Below are positions 43,674 to 55,839 of a DNA stretch of 64,000 nt, piece by piece. This DNA comes from Anthonomus grandis grandis (Eukaryota; Arthropoda; Insecta; Coleoptera; Curculionidae): positions 37,773,690 to 37,837,689 of the forward strand of contig NC_065549.1 of the NCBI RefSeq assembly GCF_022605725.1, in the 5' to 3' direction. The notes under the pieces are model-generated. The model did not search any database and had not been told where the DNA came from. It saw only the letters and a program-made list of their open reading frames with translations. Position 1 is the stretch's first letter; every line of letters begins with the position of its first letter. A program made the translations under genes and the position numbers.

Positions 43674-45823
43674 AACATAAATTCTTAACATAAATTATTC
43701 TAATAACATAAATCTTAAACAAACCTTTCAAAAACTTAAAAATTCAGTAAACAACAAGATTAAAACTTTAAAAAACATGTATTTTAAAAATAAATGGTTA
43801 GAAGCAGGTAATAATTCAATAAAGCAATGGAAAATTATAAACTAATTTATAAAAAATACTCCAAATAAAGAAGCTATATCTGAACTGGAAATTGATGGAA
43901 ATTTAATTACAGACCGTGTAGAAATTGCAAATTCGTTGAATGTGTATTTTTCTCAAATAGGCTTAGAAATAGTTAAGGAAGTTGAAACGGAAAAAAATAA
44001 TGTCAATGGAAATATTGTGTTTAACGAAATAGTAAATAATCAAAGTCTATTTTTAAGTCCAACAAATGAAAATGAAATTAATGATACGTTGTTGCACCTT
44101 AAAAGAAATGCTTCTCCTGGGCATAACAATGTCTCAGTGCATGATCTGGTTAGTGTTAAAGAGCACATAATTCCCATATTGGCTAAACTAATAAATCAAG
44201 TTTTTATTACTGGTGAATTTCCTGAAGAGTTGAAAATTTCCAAAATTTATCCAATTTATAAGTCGGGGCAAAAATCTTCAAAAAATAACTATAGACCTAT
44301 TTCATTACTTAGCATATTTTCAAAAATAATAGAAAAACTAATAAAAAAAAGAATGCTCTCTTTTATTGAAAGATTTGTAAAGTATGATTTGTTTCAGTAT
44401 GGATTTCTAGCTAACAGTAGTACACTTAGTGCTACTTTTGACCTAACCAATTTCATTTCACAAAAACTAGATCAAGGAAATATGGTAATTGCGATTTTTA
44501 TCGATCTTCGGAAGGCATTTGATGTTGTTAGTCATAACATATTAATTAGTAAGCTTGAACAAATGGGATTTAGGGGTACTGTGCCTAATTTAATTAGAAC
44601 ATATCTAGAAAATAAAAAGCAATATGTATGTGTAGATACTTGCAAAAGTGACATAGCAATAAACAATTGTGGAGTGCCCCAGGGCTCGGTTTTGGGGCCG
44701 CTGCTCTATACATTGTTTGTTCTAAGCTTGCGCCTAGTGGGTTTAAATGGACAGTATTATACTTTCGCAGATGACACAGTGCTTCTTTATACTGGAAAAA
44801 CATCAGAAGAAACCGCAAATTTGGCCAATAATGATTTAAAAATTTATCATGAGTGGTTGCTACAAAATAACCTAAAAATTAATACAAACAAAACAAAATA
44901 TATATTGTTTAAACAAAAAAATAAAGTAATAACAGATATAGATATAAAAATTAATAATGAAAGTTTAGAAAAAGTTGATAGCATAAAATATTTAGGACTC
45001 TTTTTGGATGAGCAACTAAGTTGGAATGAACATATTAAACACATTAATAGCAAAATAATATCATTGATCGGAGCACTTAATAAATGTAAATATTTCTTAA
45101 CTGACAATGCTAGGTATAAAATTTATTATGCGTTCTTTCTTTCAGTGGTCAGATATCAAATACCAGTATGGGGAACATGTTATAACACAAATTTTTAATA
45201 GAAACTCTGCAAAAAAAAACCTTAAATATTTTATTTAATATTGATTATTTGACGCCAACAAATATCCTTTATCAATCCTTATCTGTTCAACCAATAGTAT
45301 ATTTATTAAATTTGGAACAATGTAAATTAATATATAAGATAATAAATCTTAAATATAAATCCAATACAGAAATAAAGTATGTTAATGAAATTCATAACCA
45401 TAATTTGAGGAATTGTTCAAATATACGTTTGGACAATGCTAGAACAGATTAGGCACTGAAAAGCCCACTGGCTGCAGCTACACAGGTTTATAACAGATTA
45501 CCATCAGAACTAAAGAATTTAAAATCGTACAATTTGTTTGTAAAAAGATTAAAATTATTCCTTGTTAATTGGGACTATGTATAACTATTTTTAAACATTT
45601 AAATTGTCTTGGATAGGGTTTTTTTTTGTTTTTTTTTAAGCTTAAGAGAGTATATGTTTTGTTATTTTTATTTTTGATTGAAATTATGGGCGTCATCTCC
45701 GGTACCAATACTATAAGTATTGCTTAGGAGATTACCTTAATTCGGATTTTATATTATAGTTTACTGTATATTGTTACCTATTATAACTTGTTAATTGTTT
45801 TGATTTCTGAATAAAGGATTTAC
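43674..45823 (+). mobile_element. CR1/Jockey-like retrotransposon inserted in the right Penelope arm
   Basis: Plus strand, 5'-truncated, about 2.15 kb. Removing it restores the arm sequence TTTAAGTAAATGTTGTGAG seen in the left arm. A possible 4-bp duplication is AAAT (43670-43673 and 45824-45827). The 3' end has AATAAAGGATTTAC without poly(A). Confidence 0.85.
43690..45583 (+). pseudogene. CR1/Jockey-like reverse transcriptase, core intact
   Basis: 420 open codons from 43936: linker, then PGHNNVSVHDLVSVKEHI, NNYRPISLLSIFSKIIEKL, IDLRKAFDVVSHNIL, NNCGVPQGSVLGPLLYTLF, YYTFADDTVLLYTGK (catalytic FADD) and IKYLGLFLDEQLSWNEHI. The frame breaks at about 45199 and continues at 45249 with MTPTNILYQSLSVQPIVYLL. 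After a stop at about 45450 it ends YNRLPSELKNLKSYNLFVKR near 45583. The endonuclease and ORF1 are missing; 43690-43935 is damaged linker. Confidence 0.88.
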
Positions 45824-45870
45824 AAATGTTGTGAGACCGTGACTTTGTGTTTTTCATTGTTTTTCGTCTG

Positions 45871-45881
45871 TTGCGTCTCTA
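45871..45881 (+). repeat. Right target site duplication of the Penelope-like element
   Basis: TTGCGTCTCTA, identical to 39709-39719. Confidence 0.85.
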
Positions 45882-46387
45882 GTTTTCAAGTTTTGAAATA
45901 ACATCTCCTATGATAATAGTAATGACTGATTTTTTGGTGAAATTCAGGGCAGTTTGAACTTCTAGTGAACTAGTGAATCATCTGATCGACCGTTCACTAG
46001 CTGGGGCATAAACTTGAATGACATTGACGTTAAACTCTTTAGTTGAGCTAAAGGAATATGATTCGATCGGAAACTGGCACAAAATATATTACAGATTTTT
46101 GTATTCCCTTGGTAACGATAATTGTTATGCAATTATAGTGATTTTGGTCATTATTGCCAGCATTATTGATGTGATCGTCGTTTATCTGGCAATTTTCTAA
46201 GGCCATTTTACTTCGCTGACTCCTAAAATCTCTATGTCTAACCTTTTTATTTCTGGGATGACATTAGAAATGTAAAGACATTCCATGTCGCAATCTTCTT
46301 GATGACTGGGTCGGAGATTCTTAGCACTCTCTGGTCACTTAAGACCTGCCGGGGACTGAGGGCTCGAGCTTTTGGTGTTCCAGTCAT
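45871..46387 (-). pseudogene. RTE-clade retrotransposon, endonuclease N-terminal half
   Basis: Minus strand. A start MTGTPKARALSPRQVLSDQR at 46387 leads to IATWNVFTF, then after frame loss KRLDIEILGVSEVKWP, NVNVIQVYAPASERSI and TKKSVITIIIGDVISKLEN. At 45882 it is cut by the Penelope-like insertion, and the same domain resumes at 39708 (TQDIVGRYVLGVSV...). Order WNV, LGVSE, QVYAPASE, IIIGD is the APE-type endonuclease of RTE elements. Probably the start of the RTE ORF. Confidence 0.8.
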
Positions 46388-46429
46388 GCTGATGATTTCC
46401 TAGGGAAAATAATTTTTTTAAGTTGGTAT

Positions 46430-46740
46430 AGATGACCGAGATCTAAAGATAATTGCGAATAAGATGATGCATCTTGTCTCCGCTATTTATTACCTACAGT
46501 AATAAAATAATAGAAATTGCGCTTCAATTCTGCGACAAGGGTATCACTATTAACGGTATACAAATCAACAACCTTAGATATGCTGACGACACTGTACTAA
46601 TTGCAAACTTGCTGGAAGGTCTTCAAGAGCTACTTAATCAAGTTGCACTAAAAAATTCGGAACTTGTGCTTAATCTGAATGTTGGCAAAACAAAATTTAT
46701 GATTATAACTATGAAAATATGAAAATATAAAATGAAAATA
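46430..46740 (+). pseudogene. RTE-clade reverse transcriptase fragment, opposite orientation
   Basis: Plus strand: SPLFITYSNKIIEIALQ, ITINGIQINNLRYADDTVLI (catalytic YADD at about 46573-46585) and ELVLNLNVGKTKFMIITMK. These match the catalytic and following block of RTE RTs. Separate from the minus-strand RTE copy that ends 45 bp to its left. No ends seen. Confidence 0.8.
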
Positions 46741-47439
46741 GTATTATGCAGTCGCGATCTTCATAATTCTCACTGAATTTGGAGATTTTTTATTTCGTTG
46801 TTATGTATTTAGAATTTTGTATTGCGGTATACAGACATAGACACTAACTGACGCTATGTGCAAAAAGTTGGATGCTTTCGAAATCTACCACACTGTCGAT
46901 ATAGTTTCGACAGTGTGGTACGTGGAGCCATAAATAAGAGCTAACCGCCCGGTGACGATCAATTGTTTAAAGCCATCTCCAGTCTATGACCCTCTTTGCG
47001 GTCCTCTTAAACTAAGAGGTACTACCCCTACAGCGCAACCCATACACTCCCTAAGAATGCTTAAGTATGTTAACAAGAGTGATAACCAGTTATAGCAACT
47101 CAACAGAATCACCAGATGATAGGATTTACCATATATTAATACTCAACTTATTTAGATCAACCAATTTTTACTCTTTGCACCAAAAACAAGAATTCCATCA
47201 CACGGGGCATGAATCTGATAGTAAACGTATGCTATCTTTAGAATGAGTATACCTATAACTCCGGCTAAAAAATTATTAATACATATGACTGACTGAAAAT
47301 GGCAGCACACATTAATTAAAACTAGTTAATGTACTTTCCTATCTATTGAACGGTACCCACCAAAATTTCAGGCATATTGGACATGCTGTTGATGTTTAAC
47401 CATGGCTTGAGTGAATCGACGTGGGTGTTTTTAGAAAAA
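46741..47439. other. Unassigned stretch with one perfect hairpin
   Basis: No coding motif. Contains a perfect 14-bp hairpin, arms 46886-46899 and 46907-46920 (TACCACACTGTCGA) with a 7-base loop. 46940-47060 is less AT-rich than its surroundings, but I recognise nothing in it. Confidence 0.5.
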
Positions 47440-47950
47440 ATACGAAAATGGAGTATTGACGTGCTATTAAATATTTATTTTTGAAAGACAGTATGCCGTC
47501 GTAAATCAGAGATAAGTTGGAGGCTATATATAAGGGCTGATTTAACACTGCGAAATATTAAGCAATTGGATTTAAGCGTTGCTCAAAAACTGCAAGCGCT
47601 AATGATACCATCAGTTAAGTTCAGCAAGTGGTGCTATATGACTGTTGAACTTATGCGAAAGAGATAATTGAGGTTATGAATATGTTCAGTAAATGTGTTC
47701 AAACACAAGTTTGTGCTAATTTCAGTGCTCTGTTAGCATAGTTTCAGACAAAATCAAGTTTTGGTGCCGATGATTTACCGTAGTTAAAACATGCTGGATA
47801 CATTATTAAATGCCGGGAACAAAGTTACACCAAAAACGGTAAGGTGCGATAGGAAAATTGACTGCTTTCGGGAGGTAAAAAATCAAAGAGAATTTTTTGG
47901 GATGGAAAATTAATGGAGACGTGTGTGTTTTTTCAGGTAGTAATAAAGAA
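47440..47950 (+). pseudogene. Mariner transposase fossil
   Basis: KMEY-stop-RAIKYLFLKDSMPS near 47447-47510 matches the mariner start MEYRxVIKFL. EIIEVMNMFSKCVQ near 47665-47705 matches the second helix-turn-helix. Later, in another frame, CWIHY-stop-MPGTKLHQKR (47790-47840) matches the WIHHYTPE block after the first catalytic D. Many stops. No inverted ends found. Confidence 0.55.
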
Positions 47951-48184
47951 AATAAAGTTATATTAATTAATTATCTTTAAACAGAAAAAGCCTTGTCTAA
48001 TTTTGCGCAGAAAGAATCCTAGTACTACTTGGATGGCTTAACGAATTGTAAGTGTGGTTGTGTAGTCTAAGAGAGAGACTATGTAGAAAAAATACTACTA
48101 CATTAAAAAAATGTCCTATATCTTTATTAAGTCAGAAACTTTTCAGACCACCCCGTATTGCATAAATAACATAGAAGTCAGTAT

Positions 48185-48325
48185 TAATCGCACACCCTAT
48201 TTGTCTCAATAAGATTTATAAAAAGCTTTAGGAGCAATAATGGCAAGCCTCAAAGTTAAAGTGGCACTCTATCGAGAAGCCTTTTATAGTTGACATAATC
48301 AAAGGCTCTGCTGAGGTTACTAGAT
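48185..48325 (-). pseudogene. Short reverse transcriptase fragment (motif A)
   Basis: Minus strand SNLSRAFDYVNYKRLLDRV followed by LPLLLLKLFINLIETNRV, the DLSRAFDCVxHxxLLxKL...GLPLxLLKSFIxxRxQRV block of Jockey-type RTs. It is cut off by the (AAT)n tail of the next element at 48338. Confidence 0.6.
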
Positions 48326-48635
48326 ATTATATATCATAATAATAATAATAATAATAATAAATGTCTTTTATTATTCAAATTCATTACAAACTTGATACAA
48401 AAAAAAAACAAAGTACCTGAACCTGGCGCAGTCTAGCTTTATATAAATACTCCACTGAACCAGATCAGGGTGTATTTGAAGTATATAAACCTGTGTATTT
48501 AAAGTAACATTATAACAACATGTTATATGTAAAGAAATATTCCCAGTTATAATATAACACAAAAAAAGTTTTCTTCTTCTATAAAAAACAGCAAATTTGA
48601 TACATATTAAATAGTAAGAGAATTGTTTTGAATAT

Positions 48636-51230
48636 TCATAAGAACAATTTTATATTTCCTCCTACATTTGCTCTAAACAACAATCTATTCCTTATAGTCG
48701 CAGGTGCCTTTGGGCTGCTAATGATTTTTATCAAAAAAGTGGAAAAATGAAGAATTCTACGATTGTCCTTTTTAAGCCAGTTAATTGTTTTATAATATTG
48801 CGAAATATGATCATACTTACGTAAGCCATAAATCAATCTGATACAGGCATTTTGAATTTTTTGTACGCGCATTTTACAATCATTATCTAAGCAAAAACCA
48901 TAAACATAATCACAGTAGTTAAAATTAGAGAGCACCATGGTCTCACATAGGCTGCGTTTAAGACTTAGATTAAGAATATCTCTATTACTATATAAGAGTT
49001 TTAAAGCTGCAAACGATTTTTGAATAATTTTATTAACATGCTCCCTGAATCTCAACTTACTGTCCATCACAATGCCTAAATTTTTGGAAGTTTCAACAAC
49101 CGAAAGCTTAGAGCCCTCCACATGAACATTTATTACACTTTTAATATTTGTAATTTTATTTGTATTTCCAAAAACCATAAAACAAGGCTTTGAGGAATTT
49201 AATTTTAAATTATGTTTTTTAGATAATTGATTTATTATATTTAAGTCATTGTTTATACCAATCTCCGCTTCTTTAAGATTATCAGGTTTGAAAGTTGTAT
49301 ATATCTGCGTATCATCAGCAAACGCTTGCACCTTACAAAGTTTTAAGGACTTAAGAATGTCTGCTGTATATACAAGGAAAAGCAAAGGTCCCAGGACAGA
49401 ACCCTGGGGCACTCCAGACAAAATGTGAGCCTGATTAGAATAAGAATTATTTGTAAATATTGTCTGAAATCTATTATTCAAATACGACTCAATTAACTGT
49501 ATAGACTCCATTAAAAACCCATAATATTTAAGCTTAGCTAGTAAAAGGGCATGATTTATTGTATCGAACGCCTTAGAGAAATCTAAAAGCACCAGAACAG
49601 CAATCTGTTGCTTATCAGTAGCGTCCAATATATCATCCAGTACGTTTAGTAGAGCTACAGAGGTACCAAAGTTCTCCCTAAAGCCACATTGCGTAGCCGG
49701 AATTATGTCATTATCAATAAATTAACAAACCATCTGATGGTAAAGTACCTTTTCAAATATTTTTGAAAGTACTGGAAGTATACTTATAACGCGCAAGTCG
49801 TTATAATTTTCTGGGCTAGCAACTTTTGATAAGGGTTTACCAATCGAAATTTTCCATTGATCGGGGAAATAGTGAGCTTCTATACAACTATTTATTATGT
49901 GGCATATGTACTTATCAATAAAGAGGCTACAATACCTTAACATTTTTGGTGAAATCTGATCTACACCAGTCGCATTAGACTTAATACTATTTAAAATTCT
50001 ACTTACATCTTCAACAGTTGCAAGATTAAGTGTGAAATGCAGGCTATTATCAAATACACCATTATTATAACACTGAACTTGTTCATCACAATTCGAAGAA
50101 TTTTGAAGAAATTGAGAAAAAAAGATGTTAATTTGATTTGGATCAGGCAGGTATTCTGGAATATTGTTATTTTTTTTATCTTTACAAATGTCAAACTTTT
50201 TTAATGACGACCAAAGCTGACGTTTATTTTTTTCGTTACACAACAGATTAAGGTGCTTCCTTTTTTCTCTTCTAATTGTAGTCAGAGTATGATTTCTCAG
50301 AAATTTATAATTCTCCCAATCTTGTATATCCCTTGTTGCCTTGAATTTCCTTAATGCCTCATTGCGTTGTTTTTGGAAAAGAAGTACCTCAGATGTTAGC
50401 CAAGGAGCTTTAGGTTTAGTAATTCTTGCTTTTTTAACAGGAGCATGTTTATTAAAAAGTGTTTGAATTAAATTATTAAAAATTACTAACCTACTATCGA
50501 TATTATTTTGATATAAAATGCTATCCCATGGTAGTAAATATAAATCCTGCAAAAAAAGTTGGTTATTAAAATTTTTAAATCACCTGTACTCAATTAGTTT
50601 AGTAAATATGCGTACCCTGTTTAAATTTAGCTCACAGAAAACCAAGTTGTGATCTGAGATGTTGTCTGCGCAAATGACCCCTTTATTATGTATCAGAGAC
50701 ACATTAGACACAAATATTGCATCAAGAAGAGTGCTGCAAGTAGCCGAGACTCTGGTTGGGTCTTCAATTATTTGAGTGAGATTATAATTTTCAAATAATG
50801 ATGTAAGGGGATTACTTAAATTTAAAAGATTAATATTAAAATCTCCTAAACAGAAAACTTCGTCAACACACGGGAATATAGAAGAAAAAATATTATCAAA
50901 ATCAGAACTTAGGCTATTAAATTTAAGAGTAGGGGGCTTATAAAAACCACCAAAAGCATAATTTTTATTTTTAAGAAAAGAAGTTCCAATTGAGCATTAA
51001 TATTAAAGTCAAATGAAACAATATTAACTTTATACTTGTCTCTTACCTCTACCCTGACGATTCTTCTTAAAAAATTGGTATCCCGGAATTTGAAACAACA
51101 ATGATTCATCGGTATTGGAGAGATTTGTTTCAGATAAAAAGATAATGTCTACATTTTGATATTCTACTAGGAATCTCAATTCATTGAACCTTGTATGCAA
51201 TGATCTTACGTTTAAATGTGCAATTCTCAT
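48636..51230 (-). pseudogene. Retrotransposon ORF2: endonuclease + RT, a few breaks
   Basis: Start MRIAHLNVRSLHTRFNELRF at 51230. Endonuclease pieces: IIFLSETNLSNTD, FCLGDFNINLLNL, DPTRVSATCSTLLDAIFVS and ISDHNLVFCELN. Linker KPKAPWLTSEVLLFQ. RT: YNDLRVISILPVLSKIFEK, LLDFSKAFDTINHALL, ILSGVPQGSVLGPLLFL, VQAFADDTQIYTTF (catalytic FADD), KNLGIVMDSKLRF and IQNACIRLIYGLRKYDHI. Breaks: frameshifts near 51050 and 50970, stops near 50579 (TGA) and at 49722-49724 (TAA). The RT core from 49628 to 48636 is open for 330 codons. Confidence 0.9.
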
Positions 51231-51617
51231 TTACCTATAAAATATACAACATCCCACTATAACAGACACTTAAATATACCTTTTTATACCAAAAAGAGAA
51301 AAATTAATAAAAAATAAGAAATTAATAAATAAAAATTATTTAACATAAAAAAAGTAAATGGTTAGAGGTTAAGAACCACAGATGAATGATGAATGAGTCG
51401 CTCTCATTCCCATTTCTAATACCTAAGACAAGTTTTTACCAAAGAAACAATTATAAAAACAAAACGAAAAAAAGTACAAATTCTACCATTTTATCGTTAT
51501 AAACAAACAGCGTACACACGCATGAAATTATAAATAATATATGTAGCCATATACTTATATAAAAGTACAGTAAACCAAATGACCAATTTTAATTTTTAAA
51601 TGTACCTGTTAATCACG

Positions 51618-51960
51618 TCAATTTTTAATTGAATGAATATCCATCTCTGAGTTAATGCGGTGCACTGTACTATTTTCCGCTCTAACATACACATTACCAT
51701 TCAAAATCCATGTATTTTTATGTGAAAATGAACTAGAAGCACTTTTGAATAGCACTAACCGAGATTTAGTTAGGTCCTTAATTTGCACACCCGTATTTTT
51801 TAGATATTTTCGATTTTTAAGCACGGCTATACGAGCGGCCTATATCTATAATGTTATACTCTACAATGTCATCAACTATGTCATATTTAAATTTAGCATA
51901 CCCAAGGCTCTACTTTTTAGACCTTTTTGCATTACGAATAAATTTCTATCAATGGTTTTA
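51618..51960 (-). pseudogene. Retrotransposon ORF1, C-terminal remnant
   Basis: Minus strand: AARIAVLKNRKYLKNTGVQI, DLTKSRLVLFKSA and KNTWILNGNVYVRAENSTVH. Retroelement ORF1 C-terminal domains read LTxxxRxLFKxAK...xxxWxxNGxIxVR, as also in the intact ORF1 at 6208-7191. The N-terminal part is absent. Confidence 0.65.
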
Positions 51961-52504
51961 TAATATAGCTGCGGAAAATCCTTATTTTGTCTCCAAACTT
52001 ACTCATGAACGGATCTAATTGTTTCTAGTAGTGTTGTAAGTTCTCGCCAGATCTGAAGCATGCATATTTGCAGGTAACTTTTAACAGCTAATTAACAATC
52101 TAACCACTTTGCCTTATTACCTAAAGATTTAGATCAAGGATTTAGGAGAAACGCTATATTTTGAAACATCCACTATATAATCCGTCAGTTAAATATGCAT
52201 TTTAGACCTTAAGATTAAACGTGCGCTTTTCAAGCAAATATGCATAAGAAAAGGTCGCAAGAAGTGGGTAAGGAAATTACTAATAATGATAGTTTGTTAA
52301 AATAATTTTCATGGCTTTTAACTTTATAGAATAATCACGGGTTTTGTGACTTTACCGCCAGCAGAAGCATTTAAAGAATATCCTTATTATAGGTTGGGCT
52401 AGAAAAAATCTTATTTGTTTTATGGTTCACTGATCACCGCTAAAACGTGAATAAGAGAAATTGTATATAGAGGATAGTAAAATCGATAATAATGACTATC
52501 TATA
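51961..52504. other. AT-rich stretch, no recognised feature
   Basis: I find no motif, repeat or element end here. Confidence 0.45.
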
Positions 52505-52928
52505 TTGTACAGGGTGTCCCATTTTGGGTACTTTTGCGGCATATCTTCGTTATTTTTAGAGATAGAGAGTTGCGGTCTTTGCGACACCTGTGCTACTTTT
52601 TCGTAAAACTAAAGATGCTGTTAACAAAATTTTCTTTCTTTTATTTTTTAAGATACACGGCGTTTTTGAAATTTTTGCATTTTGGGAACTCCGTCGTATC
52701 CCCGTTATTTTTACTGTTTTTGTAAAAGTAAAAACTCATTCTTATAGATTTTTTTATTCATAGTTTTTGAGTTATAACCCAAACTTATGTTTTTTTAGAT
52801 GGAACACTATATATTTATAGTTCATAAAATTGGTCTTTATTTTACCTTATTAAAAATATATAACAGTATAGACTTATTTTCAAAAATACGCAAATAACTA
52901 AGAATTTTCTAAATTAAATGCATAATTT
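52505..52928 (+). repeat. Inverted repeat, left copy, including a mariner-type MITE
   Basis: Matches the reverse complement of about 55840-56343. 52510-52795 starts TACAGGGTGTCCCATTTTGG and ends TAGATGGAACACTATA, so it is itself a TIR element of about 300 bp. 52800-52928 matches further (CTTATTTTCAAAAATACGC). The copy is cut at TAATTTAAT by the tail of the retrotransposon beginning at 52928. Confidence 0.75.
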
Positions 52929-55230
52929 AATAATAATAATAATAATAATAATAAGACTTTTATTAATCACCAGAAAAATAAAAAATTACAATTCTGTTAT
53001 AAACCAAATGCATATCACATCTTGAATAGTTCGTTCTTTACAAAGAGCACATTTAATGTGTATTGAAACAATTAAAAAATATCTATAGAACTTAAATTTT
53101 ATACAAATACAAATAAAATTCCAGAAGGTGACTAATAGGCCATGTTTTCACACTTCCAGGGAACAACACCTGCGAGATTCCCTGAATTCTGTTGAGGCCT
53201 TATATATATTTAATAATTATAAATTATAAATGACACTTATAAATAATAAACAAAAGCATTTTCCAAGTTAAAGAAAAAAAGGAGAAAGTTAATACAACAC
53301 GAATAAAAAGCATACTGATGGGATAAGGAGAGAATAGGAAAAGGAACTGGAATTGGACAAGGAAAAGGTTGGCACATATAAATAATTCGATTTTATAATT
53401 TAAAAAAAAAATAAAAAACAATTTTTTATTATTCTAAGTGAGTAATTTGTTATTGATTTATTAGAATTAGTTTAGTTTTCATCTTAAAAGTTTTTTCTGA
53501 CATGGTAAAATCATTTATACAATATTTGTTAGTATAGTGTGCTATTAAGTAAGAAAACGATCTCTTAAAAAATTCTTTATTATGTGAAGGAATAGTTAAT
53601 AATTGTTTTCTTCTAATATTCAAGTTGTGCACGTCAGTCCGATATCTAACTTTTCGATGTAAATATGAAGGAATCCTTGACTTAAGAATTTTGAAAAAGA
53701 AGCAAATAAGATGCAACACTCTACGATTGTACATATTTAACCACCCCGCAACCTTTAGCTTATGTGAAATATGTTCTCTCCTTCTTATGCCATATACAAA
53801 CCTAAGACAGGAATTCTGAAGTTTTTGTATTCTATATGAGTCAGAAGAATCAAGGCAAGGGCCATAGATGGTGTCACAAAAATTTAATTGGGATAGTACC
53901 AATGTTTCACAAAGCATTTTTCTTATAGGCAAATTCAGGTAATCCCTTTGCGAATAAATCATTTTCAGTGCGGAGTACCCACTTTTCATTTTAAGGGTAA
54001 CATGGTCCTTAAATCTTAGTTTGTAATCCATTAAAAGTCCAAGATTCTTCGCAGAATTTTTAAAAGTTATGTTATCATTATTAATGTAAAGTTGCAAGTT
54101 ATTTAAAATATTTGTTCGTTTATTATCACTACAAAAAAGAATGGCTGTGGACTTATTGGGATTAACTTTTAAAAGTAACTTTTGCGTTTCTATAAATAAA
54201 TTGTTAAGGTCTTCATTAATTTTTATATTAGCCTGCCAAACATCAGTATCTTTAAAAGAGAAATAGATCTGGGTGTCGTCCGCGTAGTTATGATGTTTAA
54301 AATATGTTATCTTCTTTGTTATCTGAGATGTGTAAAGTGTGTAGAGTAATGGGCCCAAAATGCTACCCTGCGGAACACCGCTGACTACGTCTAGAAACCC
54401 CGATTCATTATCATTCAAAATCACCCGCTGTTTACGATCTGACAAAAAAGAAGATATTAAAGTTACAGCCGACTCACAAAATCCCACATAATGCAAAATT
54501 GATAAAAGTATCTGATGATTAACCATATCGAAAGCTTTAGTAAAATCTAGTAAAATTAATACGGTTGCTTGACTATTATCAAGGGCTCTAAATATATCAT
54601 CAGACACTTGAGCCAACGCGGTGGCACAGCTATACCCTTTACTTACTTTTTTAAGCCAGATTGATATTCAGGAATCAAATTATTATTCTTTAAATAGTCC
54701 AATATCTGTTGCTCCATAATTTTCTCAATTACTTTAGAAAAAACAGAAAGAACGGAGACTGATCGAAGATTGCCAAATTCAGTTGGATTTTTTATTTTTG
54801 GTATAGGAATAATATTGGCTTGCTTCCATTTTTTTGGAAAGTAGTTTTCCTCTAAACAAATATTTATTAAATGACATAATGGATTAATAATAGCAGGGCA
54901 ACAAAGTAAGATAAGAGTTATGTTTCAGTTATCGACCCCAAATGCTTTGCTTTTTATAGTTTTTAGAATGTTTACGATTAAGTCTTGAGTTATTAGGTTA
55001 AATTTAAATTCATTTGCGACAACTCTATGTTCTTTAAAATATTTAACATAATTAGCATCAACAATATTGTTATTATTATTGCCATTCGTAAAAAAATTAT
55101 TAAGTTCTTCAACATTCTGTAGAAAAATTGGAAGTTGTTTTTTATTTTTCTGTGAAACACCAATTTTTTTCAATCCTTGCCAAACTTCTTTATTTTTACA
55201 AGTACTAAACTTATATTCAAGGTAAGCTTA
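52928..55230 (-). mobile_element. CR1/Jockey-like retrotransposon, 5'-truncated
   Basis: Minus strand. The (AAT)n tail at 52928-52953 is followed by GACTTTTATTAATC, then a UTR and RT ORF. The 5' truncation is at about 55230, upstream of the RT linker. It interrupts the left inverted-repeat copy. Confidence 0.8.
53450..55200 (-). pseudogene. CR1/Jockey-like reverse transcriptase
   Basis: Linker FKFNLITQDLIVNILKTIKS with SKAFGVDN at 54950, a stop at 54925-54927, then PKKWKQANIIPIPKIKNPTE and FGNLRSVSVLSVFSKVIEKI, with a frameshift near 54640. From 54616 an open 388-codon frame holds LLDFTKAFDMVNHQILL, VVSGVPQGSILGPLLYTLY, HHNYADDTQIYFSF (catalytic YADD), KNLGLLMDYKLRFKDHV, LQNSCLRFVYGIRRREHI and the end FKMKTKLILINQ. 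RT fingers damaged, palm and thumb intact. Confidence 0.9.
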
Positions 55231-55419
55231 TTTAATAATAGTAGGCCATAGATAACAATAATAGACAAATAAAAATTTACAAATTAATAATGACGAATGG
55301 GGAATTGCATCATTCTTATTCTTTCTGTAACAAAGGAACATAAAAAACAAATATATAAATTTATTAAACACTATAAGAAAACAACTATATAACAAAACAA
55401 CAATGTTATAAAACAACAT
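55231..55419. other. AT-rich spacer
   Basis: No recognised content between the truncated retrotransposon and the transposase fragment. Confidence 0.4.
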
Positions 55420-55610
55420 TTTTACCAGAGATGTTCAAAATGACCAACATCTTCTCTGGTACAAAATTGGTACAACATCTGTGTAAGCCTTTGTATAGCA
55501 TTCAAAATAATAATTTATCTCCTCAGATTTTAAAATGCTAAATGAATTGCGTCTTGAAGTTCTATGAGATTATTGCATTGTCTTTTATACACTTGATCTT
55601 GTATATACCC
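55420..55610 (-). pseudogene. C-terminal fragment of a Tc1/mariner-type transposase
   Basis: Minus strand: VYKRQCNNLIELQDAIHLAF-stop-NLRR and, in the same direction, IQRLTQMLYQFCTREDVGHFEHL. The end GxHFEHL/GSHFEQLL is that of the transposase family at 56786-57795. Only the last 60 residues remain. Confidence 0.6.
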
Positions 55611-55839
55611 CTATAAAATTATTTATTTATTTATTAACGGTATCCACCAATTTTACAAAAATAAAATAATACAAAGTATACTAATATTAATTCAGCTTAA
55701 GCTTGATAACAGAAAGATATAAATCAATGTTACCAATTAATTTAAAGAAACATGTTAATTTAATAAAAAACAATTTATTTGTAATTTTTTTGTTTCTTGT
55801 TATAAATAACCATGGCCTCCCATTAAATTATGAATTTGA

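Larger units (their letters stand above)
39720..45870 (+). mobile_element. Penelope-like retroelement with inverted terminal arms, carrying two later insertions
   Basis: Insertion of about 6.15 kb, flanked by the 11-bp duplication TTGCGTCTCTA. Core: plus-strand RT ORF with GIY-YIG nuclease (40969-43284). The GIY-YIG end plus 3' UTR is present a second time, inverted, at the left (39775-40905), a layout typical of Penelope-like elements (pLTR-like arms). Each arm has a tRNA-Thr-like segment and a hammerhead motif. The left arm is split by a 283-bp SINE-like insert (40082-40364), the right arm by a CR1-like element (43674-45823). 39720-39774 is extra sequence outside the left arm. Confidence 0.9.
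48338..51960 (-). mobile_element. CR1/Jockey-like retrotransposon, nearly full ORF2 plus end of ORF1
   Basis: Minus strand. Short (AAT)n 3' tail (48338-48362) next to a TTTATTATTC 3' end, ORF2 at 51230-48636, a 390-bp inter-ORF gap (51231-51617) with no motif, and the ORF1 end at 51960-51618. Same general plan as the element at 3043-7260 but a different family. Confidence 0.8.

Noticed and set aside
38390..46387. Reading the RTE halves as two separate elements
   Set aside because: The endonuclease sequence continues across the 11-bp duplication in the same orientation and order, so one split copy is the simpler reading.
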